Counted from the stretch's first letter, positions 35,167 through 44,226 are shown. The stretch is 64,000 nt of DNA from Peribacillus psychrosaccharolyticus ATCC 23296 (GCF_000305495.1 NZ_AJTN02000205.1:1-64000), one strand, 5' to 3'. Numbers and translations: made by a program. The notes: generated by a model from the letters alone, not told the origin.

Positions 35167-36163
35167 TTTAGAATTTCGAATTCTCTTACTCATTATGTTC
35201 TGTATTACGTTTGCGGCAGCAGTTGTTGCCGCTCTTTTTTTATCGCTACAAGCGGCTGTATTGATTGCAATTACATCAGTAGCCTTAATCACCTGCAGTG
35301 TATTGTTTACGAGATGGAGATATAGAGAAATAGAAAAGCTGTCAGGTTATTTGCGTCAAATTAGCGGGGGGAATTATGCACTGGATATTCGTGATAATCA
35401 TGAAGGGGAGCTGAGTATCTTAAAGAGCGACATCTATAAGGTGACCCTGATGTTGTCAGAGCAAAAAGAATATTTACAAAACGATAAATTACTTCTAACC
35501 AACGCTATATCAGATATTTCTCATCAACTCAAGACTCCCTTGACATCGATGATGGTAATGGCTGATTTGTTGAGTAATCCAGAACTGCCATTTGAGAAAA
35601 GAGTGGAATTCACAAGGAATATTAGCAATCAGCTCAAACGGATAGACTGGCTCGTTACGTCTTTGCTAAAGCTTTCGAAACTTGACGCAGGTACCGTGAC
35701 GTTTAAAGAAAATGTTATACCGATTGAAAGCCTCATTCAAAAATCCGTAGAGGCTGTTTCAATCCCAATGGACATTAAAGATCAGACCCTTTTAATAGAA
35801 GGAGAAGAAAGTGTCACTTTTATAGGTGATCTTAATTGGACAGCTGAAGCGATTATTAATATCTTAAAAAACTGTGTAGAGCATACGCAAAAGGGTGGAC
35901 TCATTACGATTTCTATTTCAAAAAACGTATTATTTACGGAGATTCTTATCAAGGACAATGGGAAAGGAATTTTAAAAGAAGACATTCCAAATATTTTTAA
36001 TCGTTTTTATAAAGGAAGGAACGCAAGCGAGGATAGTATTGGAATTGGACTGGCATTGGCACAAAGTATTGTTAGAAGCCAAAACGGAGACATTGAGGTA
36101 ACCAGTAAACAGGGAAAAGGTACACAGTTTTTAATTAAATTTTATCCTAAAGCAGTAAAGTGA
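35156..36163 (+). CDS. Sensor histidine kinase of the two-component/ABC module
   Basis: A 335-residue membrane kinase. Two adjacent membrane segments (about residues 10-52) have almost no external loop, so it cannot sense ligands outside by itself; such kinases usually take their signal from the partner ABC transporter or the membrane. A HAMP-like stretch follows, then the H-box SDISHQLKTPLTSM with His123, N-box NILKNCVEHT, G1 DNGKGI and G2 GIGLALAQSIV. ATG 35156 is preferred over GTG 35147. It overlaps the regulator gene by 11 bases. Confidence 0.9.
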   Translation: MLRNLEFRILLLIMFCITFAAAVVAALFLSLQAAVLIAITSVALITCSVLFTRWRYREIEKLSGYLRQISGGNYALDIRDNHEGELSILKSDIYKVTLMLSEQKEYLQNDKLLLTNAISDISHQLKTPLTSMMVMADLLSNPELPFEKRVEFTRNISNQLKRIDWLVTSLLKLSKLDAGTVTFKENVIPIESLIQKSVEAVSIPMDIKDQTLLIEGEESVTFIGDLNWTAEAIINILKNCVEHTQKGGLITISISKNVLFTEILIKDNGKGILKEDIPNIFNRFYKGRNASEDSIGIGLALAQSIVRSQNGDIEVTSKQGKGTQFLIKFYPKAVK

Positions 36164-36197
36164 CTAAATAGTCATGTAACAGTCACTTGATAGTCAT
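36159..36197. promoter_or_regulatory. Two direct repeats, 22-base period, before the ABC genes
   Basis: AGTGACTAAATAGTCAT (36159-36175) and AGTCACTTGATAGTCAT (36181-36197) match at 14 of 17 positions and are 22 bases apart, two helical turns. The first copy contains the palindrome TGACTA-AA-TAGTCA. OmpR-type regulators typically bind such direct repeats. Confidence 0.55.
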
Positions 36198-36247
36198 ATT
36201 AGACAGATAAGCTAAAAGGGTCAAGGTAAAACGAAGGAGGCAACACA

Positions 36248-36931
36248 ATGGATATGTTGCGAATAGAAAATCTGTCTAAAATTTATGGGAAAGGTGATAC
36301 AGCTGTAAAGGCGCTTGATGATGTTTCGTTTTCAGTAAAAAAAGGCGAGTTTGTAGCGATCATTGGTCCTTCTGGTTCTGGTAAATCAACTCTCTTACAC
36401 ATGCTAGGCGGTGTAGATAAACCAACTAGTGGAAAAGTATTTATTGAAAACACCGATATCTACAATCTAAAAGAAACACAACTAGCCATTTTTAGACGCA
36501 GACAAATTGGGTTAATCTATCAGTTTTATAATCTAATTCCGGTTTTAACAGTTGAGGAGAATATAACACTTCCTTTACTGTTAGATGAACATAAGGTAGA
36601 TAAAAAACAATTCAGCCATATTGTCGAGATCCTAAATTTAGAAAATCGGTTAAATCATTTGCCCAACCAGCTTTCAGGAGGGCAGCAGCAAAGAGTATCG
36701 ATTGGGAGAGCGCTGATTAGTAATCCGGCGATTATGCTGGCAGATGAGCCGACGGGAAATCTAGATAGCCAAAATAGCGGAGAAATTATAGAACTATTAA
36801 AAATGTTTAATAAAACATATAATCAAACATTAATTATCATAACTCATGATGAACGGATTGCTCTCCAAGCTGACCGAGTTCTTACTATAAAGGATGGGAG
36901 GATCGCTAGTGATGAGGTGATTCGTTCATGA
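36248..36931 (+). CDS. ABC transporter ATPase, MacB/BceA type
   Basis: A 227-residue ATPase of the LolD/MacB/BceA family that drives FtsX-type permeases. Walker [11 protein letters not shown]-loop [16 protein letters not shown], signature LSGGQQQR, Walker [13 protein letters not shown] and the H-loop THDERIA are intact. AAGGAGG precedes ATG 36248. The last codons overlap the permease start (ATGA), so the two are coupled. Its partner is broken, so the ATPase may have nothing to power in this strain. Confidence 0.92.
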   Translation: MDMLRIENLSKIYGKGDTAVKALDDVSFSVKKGEFVAIIGPSGSGKSTLLHMLGGVDKPTSGKVFIENTDIYNLKETQLAIFRRRQIGLIYQFYNLIPVLTVEENITLPLLLDEHKVDKKQFSHIVEILNLENRLNHLPNQLSGGQQQRVSIGRALISNPAIMLADEPTGNLDSQNSGEIIELLKMFNKTYNQTLIIITHDERIALQADRVLTIKDGRIASDEVIRS

Positions 36932-39427
36932 ACATTGTTAATAAAGTTACGGTAAGGCATATGAAACAAAATAAGAAAAGAACACTTGTTACGATCTTGG
37001 GAGTGATTATTTCTGCAGCCATGATCACTGCAGTAGCCACTCTTGCTGTCTCTTTTATGGAATTGATGCAACGGCAGACGATAGTCGGTAATCATTTCAA
37101 ATGATCTTGGCTATGCAAAGTTAGAAGGAAGCCAGAATGAAAATAAGCCATTTTTGTTTATTAAAGAATATAGTCCCGAAGCGTTCAAACAATTTCCCAT
37201 TCAATTAAGCAAAGGAAGATGGCCAAAAAAAGCTAATGAAGTAATCATTTCTGAAGAAGTTGCCGCAAACGCTAATGTTATTTATAAAATGGGTGACGCG
37301 ATTACATTAAATGTTGGTGAACGATTATCCAATGAGGGTGCTCAAGTAATGGACCAGGACCATTCCTTAGAAGAAGATAATGGTGAAATCCTGGAAGAAT
37401 TTAAACCTAAAAAAGCTGTTAGTTATACGGTTGTTGGTTTCATAGAACGTCCAACATGGGAACCTGCATGGGCACCAGGCTATACACTCATTGCGTACAA
37501 AGATGAGCAGCTGATGGGAGAAGACGATACAGTTCAAGCGTCTGTAGTTCTGAACAAAGTCACCAGTTCTTTATACAAGCATGCAGGAGAATTAGCAAAG
37601 AACAACAAGATAGACTCCCATTACTTTCATAGTGATTTATTACGCTATTATGGAGTAACGAATAACGATTATTTACGTACGACGCTCTACTCATTAGTAT
37701 TCATCATCATGGCCGTCATTATAATTGGATCAGTTTCGTTAATTTATAATGCGTTTGCGATTTCCGTTTCGGAACGAACTCGTCATTTAGGCATGCTTTC
37801 AAGTGTAGGTGCAACAAAACGTCAGAAAAGAAATTCAGTCTTTTTTGAAGGCTTTTTGATTGGTTTGATAAGTATCCCGCTTGGCGTTATCAGCGGATTA
37901 ATTGGTATTGGGATCACCTTTTCGTTTATTAACTCGATCATCCAGTCTGCATTAGGAGTCACCGAAAAGTTAACAGTAACCGTCACTCCGTTCTCACTTT
38001 TACTTGCTAGTGGTGTATCAGCACTGACCATTTTTATCTCAACACTTCTTCCTGCTATAAAGGCTTCTAAAATATCTGCTATCGATTCGATTCGGCAATC
38101 GACCGATATTAAACTGACACGAAAATCAGTCAAAACGTCAAAAATCGTCCGCAGGATCTTTGGAATTGAAGCAGAATTTGCCTTGAAAAATTTAAAAAGA
38201 AACAAACGAAGATACCAAGCAACCATATTTTCACTTGTTATAAGTATATTTTTATTTTTAGTTGTTTCCTTTTACACAACCAGTTTGAAAAAATCGGTTG
38301 AACTGAACCAATCTGGTTTGAATTATGATATCCAGGTATATATGGATTCCTCTAATGCAGATCAATTTGTGAAACCGATTGTATCCCTTGAAGATGTTAC
38401 AGAATTTAGTGAAATGACGGAATTATCTGCTCTTTCTTGGGTTAGTCAAGAGTCAATGCCAGATCTTTTAAAAGAAATAGCAAAAAATGAACAGAGTATC
38501 ATTAACGATAAATATCTTTATTACATGACCATTCACTCTTTAAAAGAGGATGCATTAAAAGCCTATGCTAAAGAAGTAGGTGTAGCATATGACCGGCTGG
38601 TTGATACAGAAAAAAAAGGTGTCATTTTAATAGATACCATGAAATACGAGGAAGCGGGTACTAACAAAAAAGGAGAAACAAAGTCTATTTATAAAAAAGA
38701 GGGTGAAACACTGGATTTACGTTATAACGATGAGGATACAGGCGAAGAGAAAGAGCTACATCAAGTGGAAATTGCTGCGTTAACTGACAAAAACCCCATG
38801 GGAATTGTTTCAACATCATTTGGAGAATTACATGTTATCGCCTCCGAACAAGTAATGAACACGCTTATTAAAAAGCAAGCCAACAATAGTTATCAGGTGG
38901 CACTTTTTCTAAATAGTGAAAATCCTATAAAAACGCAGCAGGAAATTGAAAAAATGAAGGCAAATGGTATATCTATATTTAATTTGTTCCAAAATAGACA
39001 ACGAGATGAGCAAATGATTTTGTTAATGTCGGTATTTTCTTATGGGTTTATTGTCCTCATTACCGCGATATCGATTGCGAATATATTCAATACAATTTCA
39101 ACAAGTATCTCACTGCGTAAACGTGAATTCGCGATGTTAAAATCTGTAGGCATGACCCCAAAAGGCTTTAATAAAATGATTCACTATGAAAGTGTATTCT
39201 ATGGCATCAAATCCCTGCTTTATGGAATCCCTCTTAGTATCATCGTGATGATACTAATCCATCGAGCAACACAAGGTAGTTTTACTTATTCTTTCACTCT
39301 GCCATGGGCAAGTTTACTCTATTGCTTTGCAGCCGTATTTGTCATCGTCAGTTCAGCTATGATCTATTCCAGCTCAAAAGTAAAAAAAGAAAATATCATC
39401 GATGGATTAAAACAAGAAAGTATTTAG
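36928..39427 (+). pseudogene. FtsX-type ABC permease with internal deletion
   Basis: An MacB/FtsX-family permease of more than 800 residues, broken near its N-terminus. The frame from ATG 36928 encodes [19 protein letters not shown] and the first membrane segment, reads through QRQTIV, then stops at TGA 37102. From 37088 another frame gives VIISNDLGYAKLEGSQ and runs intact to the end, with an external domain, three central membrane segments, a second FtsX half and an ERTRHLGMLSSVGATKRQ loop. Homologues have roughly 30 further residues between these two points, so a segment is missing and the frame has shifted. There is no homopolymer at the junction. TTG 37154 could in theory restart, without the first membrane segment. 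Confidence 0.8.
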
Positions 39428-39429
39428 AG

Positions 39430-39486
39430 AGAGAACCCCCTTGCGTCCGCTTTTAAAGATGGGATACAGCAGGGGGTATTTTTTGC
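39430..39486 (+). terminator. Terminator after the permease
   Basis: ACCCCCTTGC (from 39435) can pair with GCAGGGGGT (39469-39477) followed by ATTTTTTG. The right arm is also the start of repeat copy 2. Confidence 0.55.
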
Positions 39487-39636
39487 TTGGAATTTAAGCC
39501 CAGACGGGAATAAGAGGATTCGAGACGGGAATAAGCAATCAGCAGACGGGAAAAACGAGGTGCTAGACGGGAATAAGCATCCCGCAGGCGGGAATAATTC
39601 ATTTTCCAGCACCAAATCCATCAAAATAACCCCCAC
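39471..39636. repeat. Dispersed 21-nt-period element, copy 2 (five units)
   Basis: It starts AGGGGGTATT, ends ATCAAAATAACCCCCAC and contains TTTTCCAGCACC before the end. Five AGACGGGA units (the last AGGCGGGA) begin at 39502, 39523, 39544, 39565 and 39586, an exact 21-base period. Several units continue AATAAG. Copies 1 and 3 lie 5-6 kb upstream. On the minus strand the element reads as heptads LFPSxxx, but without a supported start. Confidence 0.85.
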
Positions 39637-39651
39637 GATTTTTATAATCTA

Positions 39652-40245
39652 TTACCCCATATAGTGCTCAGAAGTAGCCGCTGTTTCATCAAAGATATAA
39701 GAAAGGAGGACTTGTTTGGACAGTTCTTCTTCGTAAGGAGTGCTTGCACTGGTAAATTTAAAAGTATGTTTTAATTCGTGTATTCTTTTTTTATTGGCGT
39801 GCTTGTTAAAAAAATGGCGTACATAGTCATTGATGAATTCACCATTTTTTAGACTTATATCAAGAAGAACTTCAGCTGCTGTGCTAGGGGTTACATCTAA
39901 TGCATAGCTGAGCTTTCTGATGTTTTCAAAAGAAATATCAGAAAACTGCATAGGGATTCGCTCCTTTGTTCCTGTGATCGTGATATTTTTTACAGATGGA
40001 CAAGATTGGCTCCCTCTATATAAGGTTTGATCCAGCCAAATGGAATGCTGAAAATGTGATGACATTTCATCAATGACTTTTTTTGACACGACGCCAGATT
40101 CGCAAATTTCAATTGCAACCTCATTAAGTGAAGTATGAGTAATAGAGGAGATACGCAGTAACGTTTCTTTCATTTTCAATGAAACTGCTGGTTTGACCTC
40201 TCTATATTTATCAGTTGGGACGACTCTTCCTAGTAATTTAAACAA
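39652..40245 (-). CDS. Hypothetical protein with two RHH-like segments
   Basis: A 197-residue soluble, basic protein I cannot place in a family. Two segments look like ribbon-helix-helix or similar small DNA-binding folds: LKMKETLLRISSITHTSLNEV near residue 24 and FENIRKLSYALDVTPSTAAE near residue 105. Each comprises a short strand followed by two helices. The start is TTG 40245 behind AAAGGGAG. It lies divergent from the YtrA-type regulator gene, and repeat copy 2 lies 16 bases after its stop. Confidence 0.55.
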   Translation of the reverse strand: MFKLLGRVVPTDKYREVKPAVSLKMKETLLRISSITHTSLNEVAIEICESGVVSKKVIDEMSSHFQHSIWLDQTLYRGSQSCPSVKNITITGTKERIPMQFSDISFENIRKLSYALDVTPSTAAEVLLDISLKNGEFINDYVRHFFNKHANKKRIHELKHTFKFTSASTPYEEELSKQVLLSYIFDETAATSEHYMG

Positions 40246-40376
40246 TGCCTTACTCCCTTTCTAATTAGGGTAATTTGCTTTATACATATATATGAAAATA
40301 AGGGAAGAAGCATGTATGTTTTTCTCTCTTTTTTCACTAGTTTTACTAGATTCGGGGAAATTAAGGTAAATTATGG

Positions 40377-40406
40377 TTGACGAATTAAGTGTATCACACG
40401 TATAGT
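40377..40406 (+). promoter_or_regulatory. Promoter of the YtrA-type operon
   Basis: TTGACG (40377-40382), an 18-base spacer and TATAGT (40401-40406), about 70 bases before the regulator start. Confidence 0.6.
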
Positions 40407-40416
40407 ACATATATAA

Positions 40417-40444
40417 GGTGTATGAACCACTTAATACATACACC
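40417..40444. promoter_or_regulatory. Inverted repeat operator for the YtrA-type regulator
   Basis: GGTGTATG (40417-40424) and CATACACC (40437-40444) are perfect complements separated by 12 bases, just downstream of the predicted -10. GTGTA..TACAC arms are characteristic of YtrA-subfamily sites, so autoregulation is likely. Confidence 0.6.
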
Positions 40445-40475
40445 AGTAATTGGTTTTTTTGATAGGAGGTGCGTT

Positions 40476-40865
40476 ATGAACAGTAATTTTAATACAAGGG
40501 AGCCTGTATATGTGCAGGTCATCCGGTACTTCAAGGAACAAATTGCAATAGGGGAAATCGTGGCCGGAGAAGAAATTCCTTCCCGTAGAGAACTGGCAGC
40601 AACGCTAAATATTAACCCGAATACTGCTCAAAAAGCGTATAAAGAAATGGAGGAACAGGGATTGATCCATACGGAACGAAATTTCCCCAGCAAAATCACA
40701 AGCGATGAACGTATATTAAAATCTATTAGAAAGGAACTTATTTTTGCAGCCGTCGAGTCCTTTGTTGAGACAATTCGACCGATCAATGTGCCAATTGACG
40801 AACTACTTCAAGTGGTTAAAGAAAAATATGTTAATGAAGGACAGGAGGAGGAGACCAATGATTGA
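40476..40865 (+). CDS. GntR family regulator, YtrA subfamily
   Basis: A 129-residue short GntR regulator. The winged helix is EPVYVQVIRYFKEQIAIGEI, GEEIPSRRELAATLNINPNTAQKAYKEME and GLIHTERN; only a small helical dimerisation tail follows, which defines the YtrA subfamily. Such regulators control adjacent ABC exporter operons induced by cell-envelope antibiotics. GATAGGAGG precedes ATG 40476. The end overlaps the ATPase start by eight bases. Confidence 0.9.
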   Translation: MNSNFNTREPVYVQVIRYFKEQIAIGEIVAGEEIPSRRELAATLNINPNTAQKAYKEMEEQGLIHTERNFPSKITSDERILKSIRKELIFAAVESFVETIRPINVPIDELLQVVKEKYVNEGQEEETND

Positions 40866-41544
40866 AGTCAAGCAGATCAGTAAGAAATTTGGTCGGAAGA
40901 AAATTTTAGATGGTGTTTCTTTTACAGCAAATAAAGGGGAAATCACCTGTTTAATTGGCATAAATGGGGTTGGGAAAACAACTACACTCAAGGCGATTAT
41001 GGGATTGACCCCATATAGCGGCGACATTCTCATCGACAATGAAAAATTAACGAAACATACATACGAAAAAATCACCTTCATTCCAGATGCAGCGATTATG
41101 TTACCTCAAATGACGATCAAACAAGCAATGGAGTTTATGAATGATTTCTATACGGTGTGGAACCAAGATCGAGCGGATCAAATGCTAGAGTTTTTCAAAC
41201 TCAAGTTAGAAACGCGCATTTCAGAATTATCAAAAGGGAACGTAGCCAAGGTTAATTTACTAATGGGCCTGGCTTTAGATGTTGACTATATTTTAATGGA
41301 TGAACCTTTTTCAGGAATCGATATGTTCAGCAGAGAACAAATTGCTGATGTGTTTACCAGCCATTTGATTGAAGATCGAGGTGTACTTATCACGACGCAC
41401 GAAATCAGCGATATTGAGCATTTAATCGATAAAGTCGTTATATTGGATAATGGCAAGGTTCTTAAAGAGTTTCATACAGAAGACATGCGTGAAAATGAAG
41501 GAAAAAACGTTATCGATGTCATGAGAGAGGTGTATCGAGCATGA
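40858..41544 (+). CDS. ABC transporter ATPase, YtrB type
   Basis: A 228-residue ATPase. Walker A is GINGVGKTT, Walker B YILMDEPFSGID, and the switch His is in TTHEISD. The signature is LSKGN rather than LSGGQ, which is usual for YtrB/CcmA-like exporters and does not imply inactivity. AGGAGGAGG precedes ATG 40858, and a longer upstream frame overlaps the regulator and is rejected. It overlaps the next gene by ATGA. Confidence 0.9.
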   Translation: MIEVKQISKKFGRKKILDGVSFTANKGEITCLIGINGVGKTTTLKAIMGLTPYSGDILIDNEKLTKHTYEKITFIPDAAIMLPQMTIKQAMEFMNDFYTVWNQDRADQMLEFFKLKLETRISELSKGNVAKVNLLMGLALDVDYILMDEPFSGIDMFSREQIADVFTSHLIEDRGVLITTHEISDIEHLIDKVVILDNGKVLKEFHTEDMRENEGKNVIDVMREVYRA

Positions 41545-42374
41545 ATAGGTATCTGAAACTTGTAAATTTTGAATTAAATCGATTTAGAAAAATTTATGTT
41601 ACCTTGATACTTCTTACCTTACTTTCACAAATCGCAGCTGTACTGCTGTTAACAAAAGGTTATCTTAACGATGCGTATGAAACGATTAAACTAGAAAATT
41701 TAACAGAGAAATCTTATGTTCTTGAATATGGAGGATTTGATTTTACGCATATTACTGGATCCCTCTTGTTCTTAGGACCCATTGCCCTTTCTGCAGGAGC
41801 GCTTATTTTCTACATTTTCTTGATTTGGTACCGAGATTGGTTTGGTAAAAACACCTTTGCTTATCGTCTGTTAATGCTGCCAACTTCAAGGGTGTTCGTT
41901 TATCTATCAAAAGCTACAGCAATCTTTTTGATGGTATTAGGATTAGTAGCTATTCAATTGATGATTCTTCCACTGGAAAATACGATATACGAATGGATGA
42001 TCCCAAAAACCTTTTTAAATTATAGTATGACAATTGATTCCATTATTAATTCGAATCCTCTATTACGTATTATTATTCCAGGTACATTTAGTGGATTTCT
42101 CATTAACTACGGCATTGGGTTGATGATTATGTTTATCCTATTTGCAATCATTTTGTTTGAAAGAAGTTACCGCATCAAAGGAATTATTATGGGGATTTTG
42201 TACGCTGCCGCTGTTACTGCTGTGTTTGTGACCCCACTGATGGCAATGGGTTTTGAAGTCATCTATCTTTATCCTGGAGAACTATTCGGGGTGTTACTCA
42301 TTCTTAGCATTTTAATAACTGGATTAACGCTTTGGGTCAGTCGTTGGCTGATCATCAAAAAAATTACCGTATAG
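41541..42374 (+). CDS. ABC transporter permease of the YtrA-type operon
   Basis: A 277-residue ABC-2-like permease with six hydrophobic segments (about residues 18-38, 70-95, 120-145, 190-210, 218-240 and 247-265). The long external loop between segments 1 and 2 is polar (ETIKLENLTEKSYVLEYGG). It has no sequence match I can name beyond its place in the operon after the ATPase. Translation is coupled by a four-base overlap. Confidence 0.85.
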   Translation: MNRYLKLVNFELNRFRKIYVTLILLTLLSQIAAVLLLTKGYLNDAYETIKLENLTEKSYVLEYGGFDFTHITGSLLFLGPIALSAGALIFYIFLIWYRDWFGKNTFAYRLLMLPTSRVFVYLSKATAIFLMVLGLVAIQLMILPLENTIYEWMIPKTFLNYSMTIDSIINSNPLLRIIIPGTFSGFLINYGIGLMIMFILFAIILFERSYRIKGIIMGILYAAAVTAVFVTPLMAMGFEVIYLYPGELFGVLLILSILITGLTLWVSRWLIIKKITV

Positions 42375-42386
42375 GAGTGATATAGC

Positions 42387-43592
42387 ATGAAACGATATAT
42401 TAGCAGTATTGTACTTATACTTATACTTATCGGAAGCATCGGAACCTATTATGGCACACAAGCAGCTTCCGTAGCGAACCTTCCAAGGTACGAATTTAAA
42501 ACAATTGAAGGAAACGAAAAAGAATTGAAACCAGTCATACTAGATGGAGTCTATAAAAAAGATGGTCTATATGAACCACTTACCTTCGAGGGGAATCAGT
42601 TAACCTATAAAAGAGAAAATTCTTACGTAGAAAATCTCAATGGATATTATGTAGAGATAGAAAAGCTTCTAAAGAAATATAAGCCATTTATGCGTGGGAA
42701 GCATGATCGAGAAGCTCTTTACGAAGATGGAGATTTTCTTGCTTATGCTTCAGTGACTAATCACTACCGTAATGAAAAATATTCTGCAACATTTGAGGTA
42801 TCGCTATTAGAAAAGAAAAATAAAGAAGAATTTTCTTTTGAATTGGATGTGCCTGAGCAAGAGAAAATCAGCTATTCACGTATATTAGACGTTCAACTAA
42901 TTGATTCTAAACTGCAGGTAGTCGCCAATAATCAGATAGATTCACAGGATCAGATTGAGGAGATTCATGTTTATGTGATTGATTTAGCCAATAATAAAGT
43001 GATAAATGATGAGTTGATTTTATCAGAAACAACTAACGATATCTCATTAGAAATAGAGTATCCATATAATACGAAAACCATTGGAGAAAGTCATGTGTTT
43101 TTATATTCGGTAGCGAAAGGTCACTACTCTGAATCAGGTGAATTTGTGCCGAAAGAAACCGTACTAAATAAATATGATTTTGAAACTGGAAAAGTAGAGA
43201 CTATCACTGTTCCAAAAAAATTCGTGAATGTTGATAACGATATTTTTTATGATACTAATAACATATATTTTTATGAGGTAAGAGACCATCGTGTGCATAT
43301 GACAACATTTGATTTAAGCAGTCAAACTATTCTAGGTGAAAAATCTTTTGATTTGGTGAATGATAATAATAACTTTCAATTTTTAATAAAGAATGAACGA
43401 GTGTATATACTTGCTGAAAACGACTATCATCATGAAACTAAGGCAAACAATTCAGTATCTATATTGATCGCAGATTTAGAAACAGGCAACACCCTTTATA
43501 AGGGTGAAACGAAAGTCAAATCGAAGAATGAAAAGAGCGTTGAGAATGATGGTTTATCTATTCATGATTTACAGGTAAATGAAATCAACTAA
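42387..43592 (+). CDS. Membrane-anchored extracytoplasmic protein of the ABC operon
   Basis: A 401-residue protein with an N-terminal membrane anchor or uncleaved signal (residues 5-24) and a large, acidic and Tyr-rich outside domain with repeated strand pairs (YVIDLANNKVI, LNKYDFETGKVETI, MTTFDLSSQTIL, ILIADLETGNTLY), suggesting a beta-propeller. The repeats D-L/F-E-T-G-x-x are typical of blade ends. AGGAGTGAT precedes the ATG. As last gene of the GntR-ABC operon it probably assists sensing or substrate handling; no direct evidence. Confidence 0.75.
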   Translation: MKRYISSIVLILILIGSIGTYYGTQAASVANLPRYEFKTIEGNEKELKPVILDGVYKKDGLYEPLTFEGNQLTYKRENSYVENLNGYYVEIEKLLKKYKPFMRGKHDREALYEDGDFLAYASVTNHYRNEKYSATFEVSLLEKKNKEEFSFELDVPEQEKISYSRILDVQLIDSKLQVVANNQIDSQDQIEEIHVYVIDLANNKVINDELILSETTNDISLEIEYPYNTKTIGESHVFLYSVAKGHYSESGEFVPKETVLNKYDFETGKVETITVPKKFVNVDNDIFYDTNNIYFYEVRDHRVHMTTFDLSSQTILGEKSFDLVNDNNNFQFLIKNERVYILAENDYHHETKANNSVSILIADLETGNTLYKGETKVKSKNEKSVENDGLSIHDLQVNEIN

Positions 43593-43596
43593 ACAA

Positions 43597-43626
43597 AAAA
43601 CTCAGTCCTCGGACTGGGTTTTTTGT
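43597..43626. terminator. Bidirectional terminator
   Basis: AAAACTCAGTCC pairs with GGACTGGGTTTT around a very short loop, with T runs on both strands. It closes the ABC operon and the convergent DUF6944 gene. Confidence 0.85.
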
Positions 43627-44226
43627 TTACCTAACTCCTATCGTTTCGACTTCAATTGAAATTGCGTCGAGTAAAATAATCATGCCAATTAATTGTATCC
43701 AGCTTCCAATCAATAAAAGTTGTTCCCCGGTTTTAATTTTATCTTGAAGAAGAAAGATATCTCCGGTTGATTCTATAAAAGAACCTAATGAAACGAGACT
43801 ATTTCCAGCAATACTGAGTGATTTAAAAGATGAATCATTTGCTATATAGGCACCAACTGCTTCAAATGCGGACCCAAGACTTTGTTTGCCGCTTCCTAGG
43901 GAATCAATTTTTAAGCCCTCATCCTCATTGACATTCATATTAATATTTACACTTATTGCATTCGCTATATTGCCGGCAGCCTCAATCCAACTCCTAAATA
44001 TGGTATAAATGTTAGGTGATTCCGCTGTGGATGCTAGTAATTTCGTTCGTCCAAAAGCTTGCAGAGCATTTCCAAAGGCTTCGATTTCATCTCCTTTGAT
44101 TACTAATTCCTTGTCTAAATCTGGACTGGTTAACGTTTGCTGAGTCTGCCCAATTGTATCAACAATAGCACCTATAAGGAGTGCCCATGATCCTGTAATA
44201 AGGAGGTCTTCGCTACGAATAGTCAT
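43627..44226 (-). CDS. DUF6944-type repetitive protein
   Basis: A 199-residue protein built from about six imperfect amphipathic repeats centred on a G-x-x-L/I-x-x-I/F-G motif (LITGSWALLIGAIVDTIG, EAFGNALQAFG, SLGSAFEAVGAYI, AGNSLVSLGSFIEST, LLIGSWIQLIGMI). This matches the repetitive Bacillus family DUF6944, whose function is unknown. The first and last repeats are hydrophobic enough to sit in a membrane; the centre is polar. GGAGCG lies before the ATG on the minus strand. Confidence 0.65.
   Translation of the reverse strand: MTIRSEDLLITGSWALLIGAIVDTIGQTQQTLTSPDLDKELVIKGDEIEAFGNALQAFGRTKLLASTAESPNIYTIFRSWIEAAGNIANAISVNINMNVNEDEGLKIDSLGSGKQSLGSAFEAVGAYIANDSSFKSLSIAGNSLVSLGSFIESTGDIFLLQDKIKTGEQLLLIGSWIQLIGMIILLDAISIEVETIGVR

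Noticed and set aside
39424-39636. Minus-strand frame of 70 codons with LFPS heptads
   Set aside because: It is the translation of the 21-base repeat element; there is no supported start and copy 1 does not keep the frame.
39471-39636. CRISPR array
   Set aside because: The conserved unit is about 8-13 bases with 21-base period and no unique 30-base spacers; no cas genes are present.
40261-40443. 60-codon minus frame upstream of the YtrA-type gene
   Set aside because: It covers the promoter and operator region and lacks a ribosome binding site.
40858-41544. Dead ATPase because of LSKGN signature
   Set aside because: Degenerate signatures are normal in YtrB-like exporters; Walker motifs and switch His are intact.
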